12,554 nt of DNA from Solirubrobacteraceae bacterium (GTDB taxonomy: Bacteria > Actinomycetota > Thermoleophilia > Solirubrobacterales > Solirubrobacteraceae), in assembly GCA_030151725.1 (NCBI GenBank), contig JASLDD010000165.1:1-12554 (forward strand), written 5' to 3'. The translations under genes and the position numbers were made by a program. Shown here one piece after another: positions 6,252 to 12,554 of the stretch; position 1 is the first letter of the stretch, and every line of letters starts with the position of its first letter. The notes beneath the pieces were generated by a model. The model searched no databases and was not told where the DNA came from. It saw only the letters and a program-made list of their open reading frames with translations.

Positions 6252-6689
6252 ATGAATCGATCGACTCGCAACTCACTTGGCTCACGAATGACGGTGCGCC
6301 TGCTCGTAGTCTGGCTGGGCAACTGCCTTGGCCTGGCACTGGCGGCGGCGATCCTTCCGGCGGTGTCCTACGGCCACCATCTGGGAACGCTGCTCGCGGC
6401 GGGCGCGATCCTTGGCCTGGTGAACTTCGCGCTGCGGCCGATCGTGATCCTGATGACGCTTCCGGCGGTGATCCTCTCGCTGGGCGCGGCCCTGCTGCTC
6501 GTCAACGCACTCATGGTGTGGCTCACCAGCGCGATCGTGCCCAGCTTGAACGTCGGCGGCTTCTGGTCGACGCTGGCAGCCGCCATGGTCATCTGGATCG
6601 TCAACATGGCCCTGCGCCCATGGCGTCGCATGAGAAGGCCGCCGCCGGCCGACCGCCCGCGCAGGATCAGCGTGGAGATGTGGCGCTAG
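6252..6689 (+). CDS. Phage holin family protein (superfamily IV, YvlD-like) membrane protein
   Basis: The 145-residue protein has four hydrophobic helices (about 14-37, 44-62, 66-92 and 102-123) and a basic C-terminal tail. The segment GLVNFALRPIVILMTLPAVI, then LGAALLLVNALMVWLTSAIVP and VGGFWSTL, is the clear signature of the phage-holin-superfamily-IV (PF04020) membrane proteins. Despite the name, these are mostly chromosomal housekeeping proteins of unknown role. Nothing here suggests a prophage. Start choice is uncertain: ATG 6252 and ATG 6288 are both in frame and neither has a clear SD. A TATGTT hexamer at 6232-6237 may be a -10. The gene ends 10 bases from the convergent Clp-N-like gene. 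A structured element lies just upstream. Confidence 0.88.
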   Translation: MNRSTRNSLGSRMTVRLLVVWLGNCLGLALAAAILPAVSYGHHLGTLLAAGAILGLVNFALRPIVILMTLPAVILSLGAALLLVNALMVWLTSAIVPSLNVGGFWSTLAAAMVIWIVNMALRPWRRMRRPPPADRPRRISVEMWR

Positions 6690-6699
6690 AAGCGACGAA

Positions 6700-7122
6700 T
6701 CACTCGGACGGAGGCCGACGCCCGGTGCCGAGACGCTCGAGCACCTCTTGGCTGTCGGTGCCGTGGGCGCGCAGCACCTGATCGAAATCCTCGCCATAGA
6801 CCTCCATGACGGCCATCAGCAGCTCGGTGGTACCGACGCCGTGGACCCCGTGCTCGGCAGCGATGCGGACCGTGTGCTCGGTGACTTCCGCCACCGCATC
6901 GGGGCGGCTCTCGTCGACGGCTGCATGCCGACCTTCGCGAGGCAGCGGCACCTCGCTTACGCCCAGCGCCTGCAGAGCGATCCCAACCTCGCCGTGCAAG
7001 CGCAACAGGCGCAGCCAGCGCTCGGCCTCATCCTCGCGGGTGCGCGCAAAGGGCATGGCCGTTGAGGCGATGCCCAGCACCATTGCCGCGTCGGGTGCCA
7101 GGGTGAGCCCGGTGGCGCTCAT
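6700..7122 (-). CDS. Stand-alone Clp N-domain-like protein
   Basis: The 140 residues resemble the two-repeat Clp N-terminal domain that in ClpA/B/C binds substrates and adaptors. A degenerate first repeat lies at about 20-56 (ERWLRLLRLHGEVGIALQALGV) and a clearer second at about 80-131 (TVRIAAEHGVHGVGTTELLMAV, then VLRAHGTDSQEVLERL). There is no AAA+ ATPase module, so by itself it cannot unfold proteins. The ATG at 7122 overlaps the phosphatase stop (ATGA), with GAGGG seven bases upstream, so translation is coupled. It could work as an adaptor, a substrate receptor or a decoy for Clp, or bind the signalling proteins encoded before it; these are inferences. The resemblance is by pattern and moderately secure. 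Confidence 0.75.
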   Translation of the reverse strand: MSATGLTLAPDAAMVLGIASTAMPFARTREDEAERWLRLLRLHGEVGIALQALGVSEVPLPREGRHAAVDESRPDAVAEVTEHTVRIAAEHGVHGVGTTELLMAVMEVYGEDFDQVLRAHGTDSQEVLERLGTGRRPPSE

Positions 7123-9215
7123 CGGGAGGCCCTCAGATCGGCCTGTCGCGCCGCGTGGCGCGCCTGTAGATAGGCGATGTTGTCGTGTCCCAAGCTCACC
7201 TCTGGTCCCTCCTCGTGATGGCGGATCTGCAGCAGCACGCTGCCGCTGCGCTCAGCCTCGACTCGCGCGGAGCGCATGACCTCCGCGGTCTGCTCGGCAG
7301 GCACGCCGCAGGCGAGCAGAAAGTGCTCTGTGCGAGGGCTCGAGGCCTCCTCACGACCAAGCTCGAGCTCCTCTGCCTCGGCGCGCGGCGCCTTCGCGCT
7401 GCCCTCGATGTGGAGCAAGCACGCGGCCATGTCGTCGGGACGCCTGTCGGCGGCCATGGCAACGCTGTCAAGGAGCTCATCGGCGGTGGCCTGCGCTCCA
7501 AGCTGCGCGAGCGAGTCCTCGAGCCGCTGCACGCCGAAGAGCTCGCTGCCGATTCGCGCCTCGGTCACCCCGTCTGTGAAGAAGCAGATCTCCGCTGCGC
7601 CGGGCACCGACACAACGCTCTGGCGGGTGCCCGTGAGACCAACGCCGATTGGCAGCGAGGAGCTCACAGTGATCGGCTCGAGGGCCTGTGCTCCAGGCTC
7701 CGAGCCGCGCACGATCGGCGGAGGATGACCGGCGCTGGCGTAGACGAGACGACGCTCCCGCGGGTTGTATGTCGCCGCGACGACAGTTGCGAAGGAGCCG
7801 CCGAGCTGGCGCTCCAGCACAGCCCCCGCGGTTTGCACAGCACCACGCGGCGAGAGTCCTGCCTCGAGGTACGCACGCAGCGTGAAACGGAGTAGCGCAG
7901 TGTGAGGGAGCGCCTTGCGGCCATGACCGGAGACATCGCCGAGGATCACCGCCAGCTGACCGTCTTCGAGGGCAAACACGTCATAGAAGTCCCCACCTGC
8001 CCCCGGTCCCGCTGCCGGACGGTAGGCGGCGCTCGTCCCCACTGGGCCAAGGCGAGCGGGCGTATCGGGGAGCAGTGCCGTTTGCAGCAGGCCGACGTCC
8101 TCCAGCAGCTCTCCCCGCTGGCGCTCCAGACGGCGCGCACGCAGTACCGAAAGGCGCGAGCGCACAGTCATCGCAAGGGCGAGGGCGGCAAGCACGCCGA
8201 TCGCGATCCAGATCGGCGTCGGCACGACACCTACAAAGCGCGTGATGGTGTTGACCAGCGGCGAGGAGCGGGTGATGGGAGCGCTGTGCTTGGCCACCTT
8301 CTTTGGGTGGGCCAAGGGCGCCCTGGTGGATGCAAGCGCCACAGGAACCGCCACGGCAAGAGGGGTCCCGGTAGCAGCGGGGCTGGTGGTGGCAGCTCCT
8401 CCATGAGCATGCGCACGGGCCCCCCGATGAGCCCTTGCGACGCTCCTCTGTGCTGCATGGCGCGCAATCGATGGGGCTGCGGTGCTGGCCAGCGACGCTT
8501 GAGTGGCCAGCGGGGCAGCGACGATCGTCGTCCCCCCAACGGCAGGACCGGCGGCGGAGGATGCGGTAGATGTCGTAGCGGTGCTCGTGGCTTCGCTCGG
8601 CAAGGTGTCGGGGCGAGCGGCTTCGATGGTCTTGGCCTTGCCCTTGGCGACATGCGAGGCGCCTCTGGGCTTTTCTGCGCGTTCCTGCGCGCGGCGGCCT
8701 TCAGCCGAGCTGTCAGCTCTGCCGCCGGATTTGGCGTTTGCTTTGGCGTGGGAGTCCGCGGACGACGTGTTGCGACCCGCATCGCCCGTGGCCGTGCCGG
8801 CGCCCGGCTGGCCGCGATCGCCGCGGTTCCCGGCGTCCTGACCACCATGACCACCGCTCTGGGCATGGGGCTGACCGCTGTGGCGAGCGCTCGGCGCAGT
8901 CGTCGTCGTTGTTTCGGAGCTCGGAGCTTCGCCACTGCCGGCTGGCGTGGTGGCGGCGTGCTTTGAGTGTCGTTCGGACTTGGCCACAGGGGCAGGCGTG
9001 GATGCTTCGGCGGCGGCCTTGCGTTCGGCGTGCGATTCGCCGGCGGGCTTGGAAGGTTCGCCTACGGGGGTCGGGGCGCTCGATTCCGAGGTGGAGCGCT
9101 CGTGGCTCGATCTGGCGATCGCGGCGGGAATGCAAGCGAGGAACAGAAGACAGACGAGCAGTGCCGCTGCCCCCGCGTGCCGGGCTCGGAGGGTTGGCCT
9201 GTTGTTGCTCCTCAT
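7119..9215 (-). CDS. Membrane-anchored SpoIIE/RsbU-type PP2C serine phosphatase
   Basis: The 698-residue protein probably dephosphorylates a STAS anti-sigma-factor antagonist. Residues about 13-34 are a signal or first TM segment. Residues 35-330 are a low-complexity extracytoplasmic region rich in Ala/Ser/Thr/Gly/His. Residues about 334-350 are a TM helix, and 351-385 a short helical linker. The PP2C domain spans about 392-603. Metal-binding motifs are intact: GGDFYD (D409), GDVSGHG (D427), FFTDGVTEA (D548) and RPDDMA (D594/D595), so catalysis is expected. Residues 605-698 are an extra C-terminal region of unknown function. ATG 9215 is 16 bases after the STAS stop and has no good SD, which fits coupling. 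The next gene overlaps by four bases. No histidine-kinase-like or anti-sigma kinase domain is present. Confidence 0.93.
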   Translation of the reverse strand: MRSNNRPTLRARHAGAAALLVCLLFLACIPAAIARSSHERSTSESSAPTPVGEPSKPAGESHAERKAAAEASTPAPVAKSERHSKHAATTPAGSGEAPSSETTTTTAPSARHSGQPHAQSGGHGGQDAGNRGDRGQPGAGTATGDAGRNTSSADSHAKANAKSGGRADSSAEGRRAQERAEKPRGASHVAKGKAKTIEAARPDTLPSEATSTATTSTASSAAGPAVGGTTIVAAPLATQASLASTAAPSIARHAAQRSVARAHRGARAHAHGGAATTSPAATGTPLAVAVPVALASTRAPLAHPKKVAKHSAPITRSSPLVNTITRFVGVVPTPIWIAIGVLAALALAMTVRSRLSVLRARRLERQRGELLEDVGLLQTALLPDTPARLGPVGTSAAYRPAAGPGAGGDFYDVFALEDGQLAVILGDVSGHGRKALPHTALLRFTLRAYLEAGLSPRGAVQTAGAVLERQLGGSFATVVAATYNPRERRLVYASAGHPPPIVRGSEPGAQALEPITVSSSLPIGVGLTGTRQSVVSVPGAAEICFFTDGVTEARIGSELFGVQRLEDSLAQLGAQATADELLDSVAMAADRRPDDMAACLLHIEGSAKAPRAEAEELELGREEASSPRTEHFLLACGVPAEQTAEVMRSARVEAERSGSVLLQIRHHEEGPEVSLGHDNIAYLQARHAARQADLRASR

Positions 9216-9231
9216 CGCCGGCGCCGTTCGA

Positions 9232-9642
9232 TCATCTCGCCCCGGCGACGTTCCCTCGGGCGTAGGCGGCGGCCTCCTCGATCGTCGGGAAGATGGCGAA
9301 CGCGCCGTCCATACCCGAGAGCTCGAAGATCTTCAGCACATTGGGGCGATCGCAGACAATCGCCATGCGCGCGTTGGGGTCGAGCCGCCGATTGACGACC
9401 ACCAGCACGCCGAGCGCAGTGGAGTCCATGAAGGTGGTGAGCGAGAGATCGACGAGCAGGCGGCTGCGCCCTTCCTGCAACGAGTCCAACAGCATCCACT
9501 TCAGCCTGGGCGCAGTGGTGAGATCGAGCTCGCCCTCCACGGCAACCAGATTGGTGTGTTCGTCGAACTCCTGGCACGTGATCGCGAACGGCGCCTGAGG
9601 GCTTTCATGCTCCTGCGTGGATGTGTCGACTTTGCCCAGAAT
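9232..9642 (-). CDS. STAS domain anti-sigma factor antagonist (start codon unusual)
   Basis: This small cytoplasmic protein of the SpoIIAA/RsbV family acts in partner switching. The STAS fold is clear: AITCQEF, LVAVEGELDLTTAPRL, RLLVDLSLTTFMDSTALGVLVVVNRRL, then the final helix. DST in TFMDSTALG holds the serine that is normally phosphorylated. The only usual start in frame is GTG 9540, but this would remove the first beta strand, which is plainly encoded upstream (FAITCQEFDEHTNLVAV). No ATG, GTG or TTG lies between 9540 and the upstream in-frame stop. AAGGAG at 9651-9656, the best SD in the window, is eight bases before an ATT (9642) and 11 before CTG (9639). The chosen extent follows that site; GTG 9540 is the conservative alternative. 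It is the first gene of the signalling operon, and the phosphatase follows after 16 bases. Confidence 0.85.
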   Translation of the reverse strand: MLGKVDTSTQEHESPQAPFAITCQEFDEHTNLVAVEGELDLTTAPRLKWMLLDSLQEGRSRLLVDLSLTTFMDSTALGVLVVVNRRLDPNARMAIVCDRPNVLKIFELSGMDGAFAIFPTIEEAAAYARGNVAGAR

Positions 9643-9864
9643 CTTGCTCGCTCCTTCACGCGCTCGCGATTGATCGAGGGGCTCGGTGCCGAATCGAGCC
9701 GTACTTCGCTGACACGTTCAACTTCCCATCGGCAGCTCGGTTCGAATTACTTGAGCACCAAGGGTTCACTAGAACGAATGTCCAAAAGATGATCCGGGTG
9801 CTCCAGGGAGCTCGTGAGAGACAAGGGTGAAGGGGGGCGGCCGCGGAGAGTACGATTCTGAGGA
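9643..9864. other. Divergent intergenic region (222 bp)
   Basis: This lies between the leftward STAS gene and the rightward acyltransferase gene. It holds the STAS SD (9651-9656) at the left and the TACGAT hexamer at the right. No ORF with coding character, no strong inverted repeat and no clear -35/-10 pair for the STAS operon were found. A short stretch at 9739-9760 resembles a tRNA T-arm and CCA end but has no partner strand. Confidence 0.6.
9851..9856 (+). promoter_or_regulatory. -10-like TACGAT before the acyltransferase gene
   Basis: TACGAT ends eight bases before ATG 9865. The gap contains GAGGA directly against the ATG, too close to serve as a normal SD, so a leaderless or near-leaderless transcript is likely. 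Confidence 0.45.
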
Positions 9865-10935
9865 ATGGGAGAGCTGGGACCGCTGATCCCCGACGAGAGC
9901 TCGCGTGCCTCCCGCCTGCGGCGTCGACTGGTGGGCATCTCGGTCGAGGTGCTGATCTTCGTTCTCCTGACCGTCCTCTCCCCCGGGCTGCTGCTCGCGG
10001 CGGCGCTCCTCGATGCGGTTCTGTGGCTGCGTCGACGCAAGCCATGGATGGCCGTGCGGCTGCTGGCGATGGGATGGTGGTTCCTGCTCGGCGAGCTGTG
10101 GGCGCTGGTCGGACTCGGTCTGGTCTGGCTCGCATCTGCAGGACGCGACGGAGCGAGACGACGCGAGCGCGTGTATGAGCTGAAGCGGCGTTGGCTGATC
10201 AGTCATCTGGCCGGAATCCGCAATCTCTTCGGCCTGCACTTCGAGATCGAGGGTTTGGAGCTTGCGGGACCCGGACCGGTATTGGTGATGATCCGCCACG
10301 CCAGCATCATCGACAACGCGCTTCCTGACGCGATCGTGGGACGCGCCCATGGATTGGGGTTTCGCTTCATCATCAAGCGCGAGCTGGAGATGCTCCCCAC
10401 GATCGACATCGGCGGTCGTTGGGTACCGACGCTGTTCGTGCGCCGAGCATCGGGCAACACAGCCGAGCAGCTGGAGCGGATGGCTGCTCTGAGCGTCAAC
10501 CTCAGCGCGCGCGACGGCCTGCTGATCTACCCCGAGGGCACGCGCTGGACGCCGAAGAAGCTCGCGCGCGCCAAGGAGGTGATCGCCGAGCGCCAGCCCG
10601 AGATCTCGCACCTGGCGAACCGACTGCAGAACCTGCTGCCCCCGCGCCTGGGGGGCACGCTCGAGCTGTTGCAGTCGGCTCGCAAGGCGGACGTGGTGAT
10701 CTTCGGCCATGTCGGCCTCGACGGCTTTGAGTACATCAGCGACATCTGGTCGGGGGGGCTGGTGGGCACGACCGTGCACCTGAAGTTCTGGCGCTTCCCA
10801 GCATCTGAGGTGCCGGATGACCGGGACGAGCTGATCGCGTGGCTTTACGAGCGCTGGCAGGAGCTCGACGATTGGATTGGCGAGATGCAGGGAGGCGGCG
10901 AACGGGTGGCGCTGGAGGCGGCGGCTAGCCTCTGA
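9865..10935 (+). CDS. PlsC-like lysophospholipid acyltransferase, membrane-associated
   Basis: The 356-residue protein fits the glycerophosphate/lysophospholipid acyltransferase family, which moves a fatty acyl group to a lysolipid at the inner face of the membrane. Two N-terminal hydrophobic segments (about 23-56 and 63-90) anchor it. Motif I appears as RHASIID (H145-x4-D150, the catalytic pair). Motif II is around GGRWVPTLFVRR (183-194), and motif III is IYPEGTRW (E224-G-T-R). A C-terminal helical part (about 230-345) is longer than in minimal PlsC proteins. Arg replaces Asn before the motif I His, a variation also found in related acyltransferases. The exact lipid substrate is unknown. The next gene starts only four bases after its stop but has its own TAGCCT hexamer. 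Confidence 0.9.
   Translation: MGELGPLIPDESSRASRLRRRLVGISVEVLIFVLLTVLSPGLLLAAALLDAVLWLRRRKPWMAVRLLAMGWWFLLGELWALVGLGLVWLASAGRDGARRRERVYELKRRWLISHLAGIRNLFGLHFEIEGLELAGPGPVLVMIRHASIIDNALPDAIVGRAHGLGFRFIIKRELEMLPTIDIGGRWVPTLFVRRASGNTAEQLERMAALSVNLSARDGLLIYPEGTRWTPKKLARAKEVIAERQPEISHLANRLQNLLPPRLGGTLELLQSARKADVVIFGHVGLDGFEYISDIWSGGLVGTTVHLKFWRFPASEVPDDRDELIAWLYERWQELDDWIGEMQGGGERVALEAAASL
10926..10931 (+). promoter_or_regulatory. -10-like TAGCCT before the GNAT-methyltransferase gene
   Basis: TAGCCT lies at the very end of the acyltransferase coding region and ends seven bases before GTG 10939. No SD is present, so an internal leaderless promoter is possible. No -35 is clear. Confidence 0.45.
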
Positions 10936-10938
10936 GCT

Positions 10939-12114
10939 GTGTGGATGGTTGAAGCTGTTGACGCCGAGGCGGTGCGGCCCCTGCGTGGCGAGATTCTGCG
11001 GCCGGGCCAGTCGGGCGATCAGCTGGCGTTCCCGGGAGACGACGCGCCTGACTCCCTGCACGTGGCGGGGGCACTGGATGGCCGCATAGTGGGGGTTGGG
11101 AGCGTGATGCGCGACGGCCATCCCGTCACGCCGAGGGTCGGCGACTGGCGGGTGCGTGGGATGGCGACGAGCGAGGACATGCGCGGCCGGGGCATCGGAG
11201 CGGCGATGCTCGCGCGCTGTGAGGCACACGCGCGCAATGCCGGCGGCGGAAGGCTGTGGTGCAACGCCCGCGTCCGCGCCCGTGAGTTCTATGAACGGGC
11301 CGGTCTCGAGGTGGAAGGCGAGCTGTTCGACATACCCACCATCGGTGCGCACTACCTGATGTCCAAGACCCTCGACGGGAGCCAACGGGCGAGATCCTTT
11401 GGTCTCGTCGCAGCCGAGTACCAGCGGGGCAGACCCGGCTATCCACGGGAGGCCATCGACTGGCTGCTGGGCACAGAGCCGCTGGACGTGCTCGACGTGG
11501 GAGCAGGCACCGGCAAGCTCACCGCTGCCGTGATCGATGCGGGACACCGAGTGACCGCGGTGGAGCCGCTTGATGAGATGCGAGCGATCCTCGAGACCAC
11601 GCTGGCGCCCGCGAACGCGCTCGCAGGATCAGCGGAGGAGTTGCCGCTGGAGGACGGCAGCGTGGACGCAGTCGTCGTGGGCGCGGCCTTTCACTGGTTC
11701 GATCAGCAGGCGGCGCTCAGGGAGATCGCCAGGGTGCTGAGGCCAGCGGGCGTGCTGGGCCTGCTCGGCAATGGCTTCGACACGTCCGTCGCATGGGTTG
11801 CCCATGTTCGCGAGCTGCTCGGGCCGCCCGCCCTCGAGCGACCTGGGCATTGGCCCACCGTGGAGGAGCTGAGCACGCGCTTCGTCGAGGTCGAGGATCG
11901 CAAGTTCCCACATCGGCAAACCGTCGATCGTTCAACCATGCGCGACCTCGCCTGCTCGCGCAGCAGCGTCGCTCTGATGCCCCCGCCCACGCGCGAGGTG
12001 CTGCTCGCAAGCCTTGACGCTCTCTGGGAGACGGAGCCCGAGCTGGCAGGACGCGACAGTGCGACTCTGCCCTGGCTGTCGAACGTGCGGCGCTGCAGAG
12101 CGCTGCGCAGCTAG
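10939..12114 (+). CDS. GNAT acetyltransferase - class I methyltransferase fusion protein
   Basis: The 391-residue protein joins two enzymes. Residues 1-145 are a GNAT domain: VRPLRGEILRPGQ at the start, motif A VRGMATSEDMRGRGIGAAML (R82-G-R-G-I-G) and AREFYERAGLEVEG before the end. Residues about 150-391 are an SAM-dependent class I methyltransferase: SFGLVAAEYQRGRPGYP entry segment, motif I VLDVGAGTGK (184-193), an acidic residue after strand 2 (E209), AEELPLEDGSVDAVV and an FHWF motif at 251-254. Each half looks complete, with no stop or frame change between them, and the linker LDGSQRARS is short. The GTG at 10939 is used because the TAGCCT hexamer is seven bases upstream; ATG 10945 is also possible. 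Substrates are unknown. The stop overlaps the convergent gene in CTAG. Confidence 0.88.
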   Translation: MWMVEAVDAEAVRPLRGEILRPGQSGDQLAFPGDDAPDSLHVAGALDGRIVGVGSVMRDGHPVTPRVGDWRVRGMATSEDMRGRGIGAAMLARCEAHARNAGGGRLWCNARVRAREFYERAGLEVEGELFDIPTIGAHYLMSKTLDGSQRARSFGLVAAEYQRGRPGYPREAIDWLLGTEPLDVLDVGAGTGKLTAAVIDAGHRVTAVEPLDEMRAILETTLAPANALAGSAEELPLEDGSVDAVVVGAAFHWFDQQAALREIARVLRPAGVLGLLGNGFDTSVAWVAHVRELLGPPALERPGHWPTVEELSTRFVEVEDRKFPHRQTVDRSTMRDLACSRSSVALMPPPTREVLLASLDALWETEPELAGRDSATLPWLSNVRRCRALRS

Positions 12115-12554
12115 CGAGCGCTGTCGGGCGGTCCGCCGGCCCAAGAGAGCTCGCGCGGATGCAGGCGCTCGAGCGCCCTCCATGTGGCTGCATCGAGGAT
12201 GCCGTTCGCGGGCAGTCGATGGCTCCTCTGAAACCGTGCCAGCGCGCGCTCCGTCTGGGCGCCGTAGAAGCCGCCGACGGGCAGCCGCGCGCCTGCCGCG
12301 TTGAGCAGCTCCTGCGCCCATACGACCTCATCGCCGTCGGCTCCAGGATGAAACGTCGGCGCAACGATTGCCCGGTGGGCGATCGTCGGCTCGGGCAGCG
12401 CGAGCGAGGCGAGCTCCTGCGGCTGGGAGACGTCGAGGCCGAAGAAGCTGAGACCGGGCGAGCCGTAGGCGCCGGCGAGCGCCCGAAAGCGACTCAGTTC
12501 GGGCGATGTCGGGGGGCCCGCCAGCTGGCCCACGGGCAGGATGGGACGACCGTA
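12111..12554 (-). CDS. Peptidoglycan-binding protein, C-terminal part (partial)
   Basis: The frame is open to the right edge, so the N-terminus is outside the window; a GTG at 12533 is an internal codon, not the start. The visible first part (YGRPILPVGQL, SPELSRFRALAGAYGSPGLSFFGLDV) looks like the end of a TIM-barrel-type hydrolase-like domain found before cell-wall-binding domains. That assignment is tentative. The C-terminal 75 residues or so are a PG_binding_1 domain: DGDEVVWAQELLNAAGARLPVGGFYGAQTERALARFQRSHRLPANGILDAATWRALE, with the usual G-x-Y/F-G-x-x-T and Q-x-x-x-x-L spacing. The protein is likely exported and cell-wall associated, but no signal can be seen. Its stop shares CTAG with the convergent gene. 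Confidence 0.85.
   Translation of the reverse strand, partial: YGRPILPVGQLAGPPTSPELSRFRALAGAYGSPGLSFFGLDVSQPQELASLALPEPTIAHRAIVAPTFHPGADGDEVVWAQELLNAAGARLPVGGFYGAQTERALARFQRSHRLPANGILDAATWRALERLHPRELSWAGGPPDSAR

Noticed and set aside
6252..6689. Possible prophage, because of the holin-like product
   Set aside because: This holin superfamily is mainly chromosomal, and no other phage gene, integrase or attachment site is seen.
7902..8966. Long plus-strand frame antisense to the phosphatase
   Set aside because: Its Gly/Arg/Ala-rich translation comes from the low-complexity part of the phosphatase gene; there is no start signal or domain.
51..9614. Identical 14-base string at 51-64 and 9601-9614
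   Set aside because: It is made of an SD, an ATG and a Lys codon, and one such match is near chance expectation for a window of this size. At 9608 the ATG is out of frame with the STAS gene.
9739..9760. GGTTCGAATT followed by GCACCA, resembling a tRNA T-arm and CCA end
   Set aside because: The T-stem does not pair, no matching acceptor 5' strand or anticodon arm lies upstream, and it is too far from the tRNA-like 6081 element to belong to it.
9769..11547. Very long open frame on the minus strand (about 590 codons)
   Set aside because: It is antisense to the acyltransferase and fusion genes, which have clear catalytic motifs. The antisense translation is low-quality and rich in His/Gln/Arg with no domain. 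It is a usual GC-rich shadow frame.

Overview
The window is high-GC, densely packed bacterial DNA. The gene content suggests a high-GC actinobacterium, most likely of the Thermoleophilia/Solirubrobacterales type. The basis is paired secreted ferritin-like proteins, an RskA-type anti-sigma C-terminal domain, an AlkZ/YcaQ-like winged-helix protein, several genes with a TANNNT hexamer 6-8 nt before the start codon and no Shine-Dalgarno (SD) sequence, and a C-terminal peptidoglycan-binding protein. This placement is inference from gene families and style; no rRNA or other marker gene is present.

Layout, left to right. (1) 1-1718, minus strand: two tandem ferritin-like (Ferritin_2 type) exported proteins, followed by the first codons of a third gene that leaves the window. 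(2) 1903-2472, plus strand: a membrane protein with an RskA-type anti-sigma C-terminal domain, divergent from the ferritin pair. The shared promoter region carries a composite inverted repeat. (3) 2469-5137, minus strand: an operon of a luciferase-like flavin oxidoreductase, a GNAT acetyltransferase and an HTH_42 (AlkZ/YcaQ-like) protein. (4) 5247-6689, plus strand: a four-helix membrane protein, a small unknown protein, a noncoding stretch with an apparently structured RNA-like element, and a phage-holin-superfamily-IV membrane protein. (5) 6700-9642, minus strand: a signalling operon made of a STAS anti-sigma-factor antagonist, a membrane-anchored SpoIIE/RsbU-type PP2C phosphatase with a very long low-complexity extracytoplasmic region, and a stand-alone Clp N-domain-like protein. 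(6) 9865-12114, plus strand: a PlsC-like acyltransferase and a GNAT-methyltransferase fusion. (7) 12111-12554, minus strand: the C-terminus of a peptidoglycan-binding protein that enters from the right edge.

How the genes may work together. The STAS/phosphatase pair is the output half of a partner-switching stress pathway, in which the phosphatase dephosphorylates the conserved STAS serine and frees a sigma factor from its kinase/anti-sigma. That kinase and sigma factor are not in the window. The Clp-N-like gene is translationally coupled to the phosphatase. The ferritin pair and the anti-sigma-like protein form a separate divergent unit that may respond to envelope or oxidative stress (inference).

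Points most worth a second look: the nested-stem element at 6081-6184, the inverted repeat at 1813-1871, the STAS gene that seems to lack a usual start codon but has the window's best SD in front of ATT/CTG, the repeated leaderless-type start architecture, and the GNAT-methyltransferase fusion. No CRISPR array, insertion sequence, rRNA or intact tRNA was seen.
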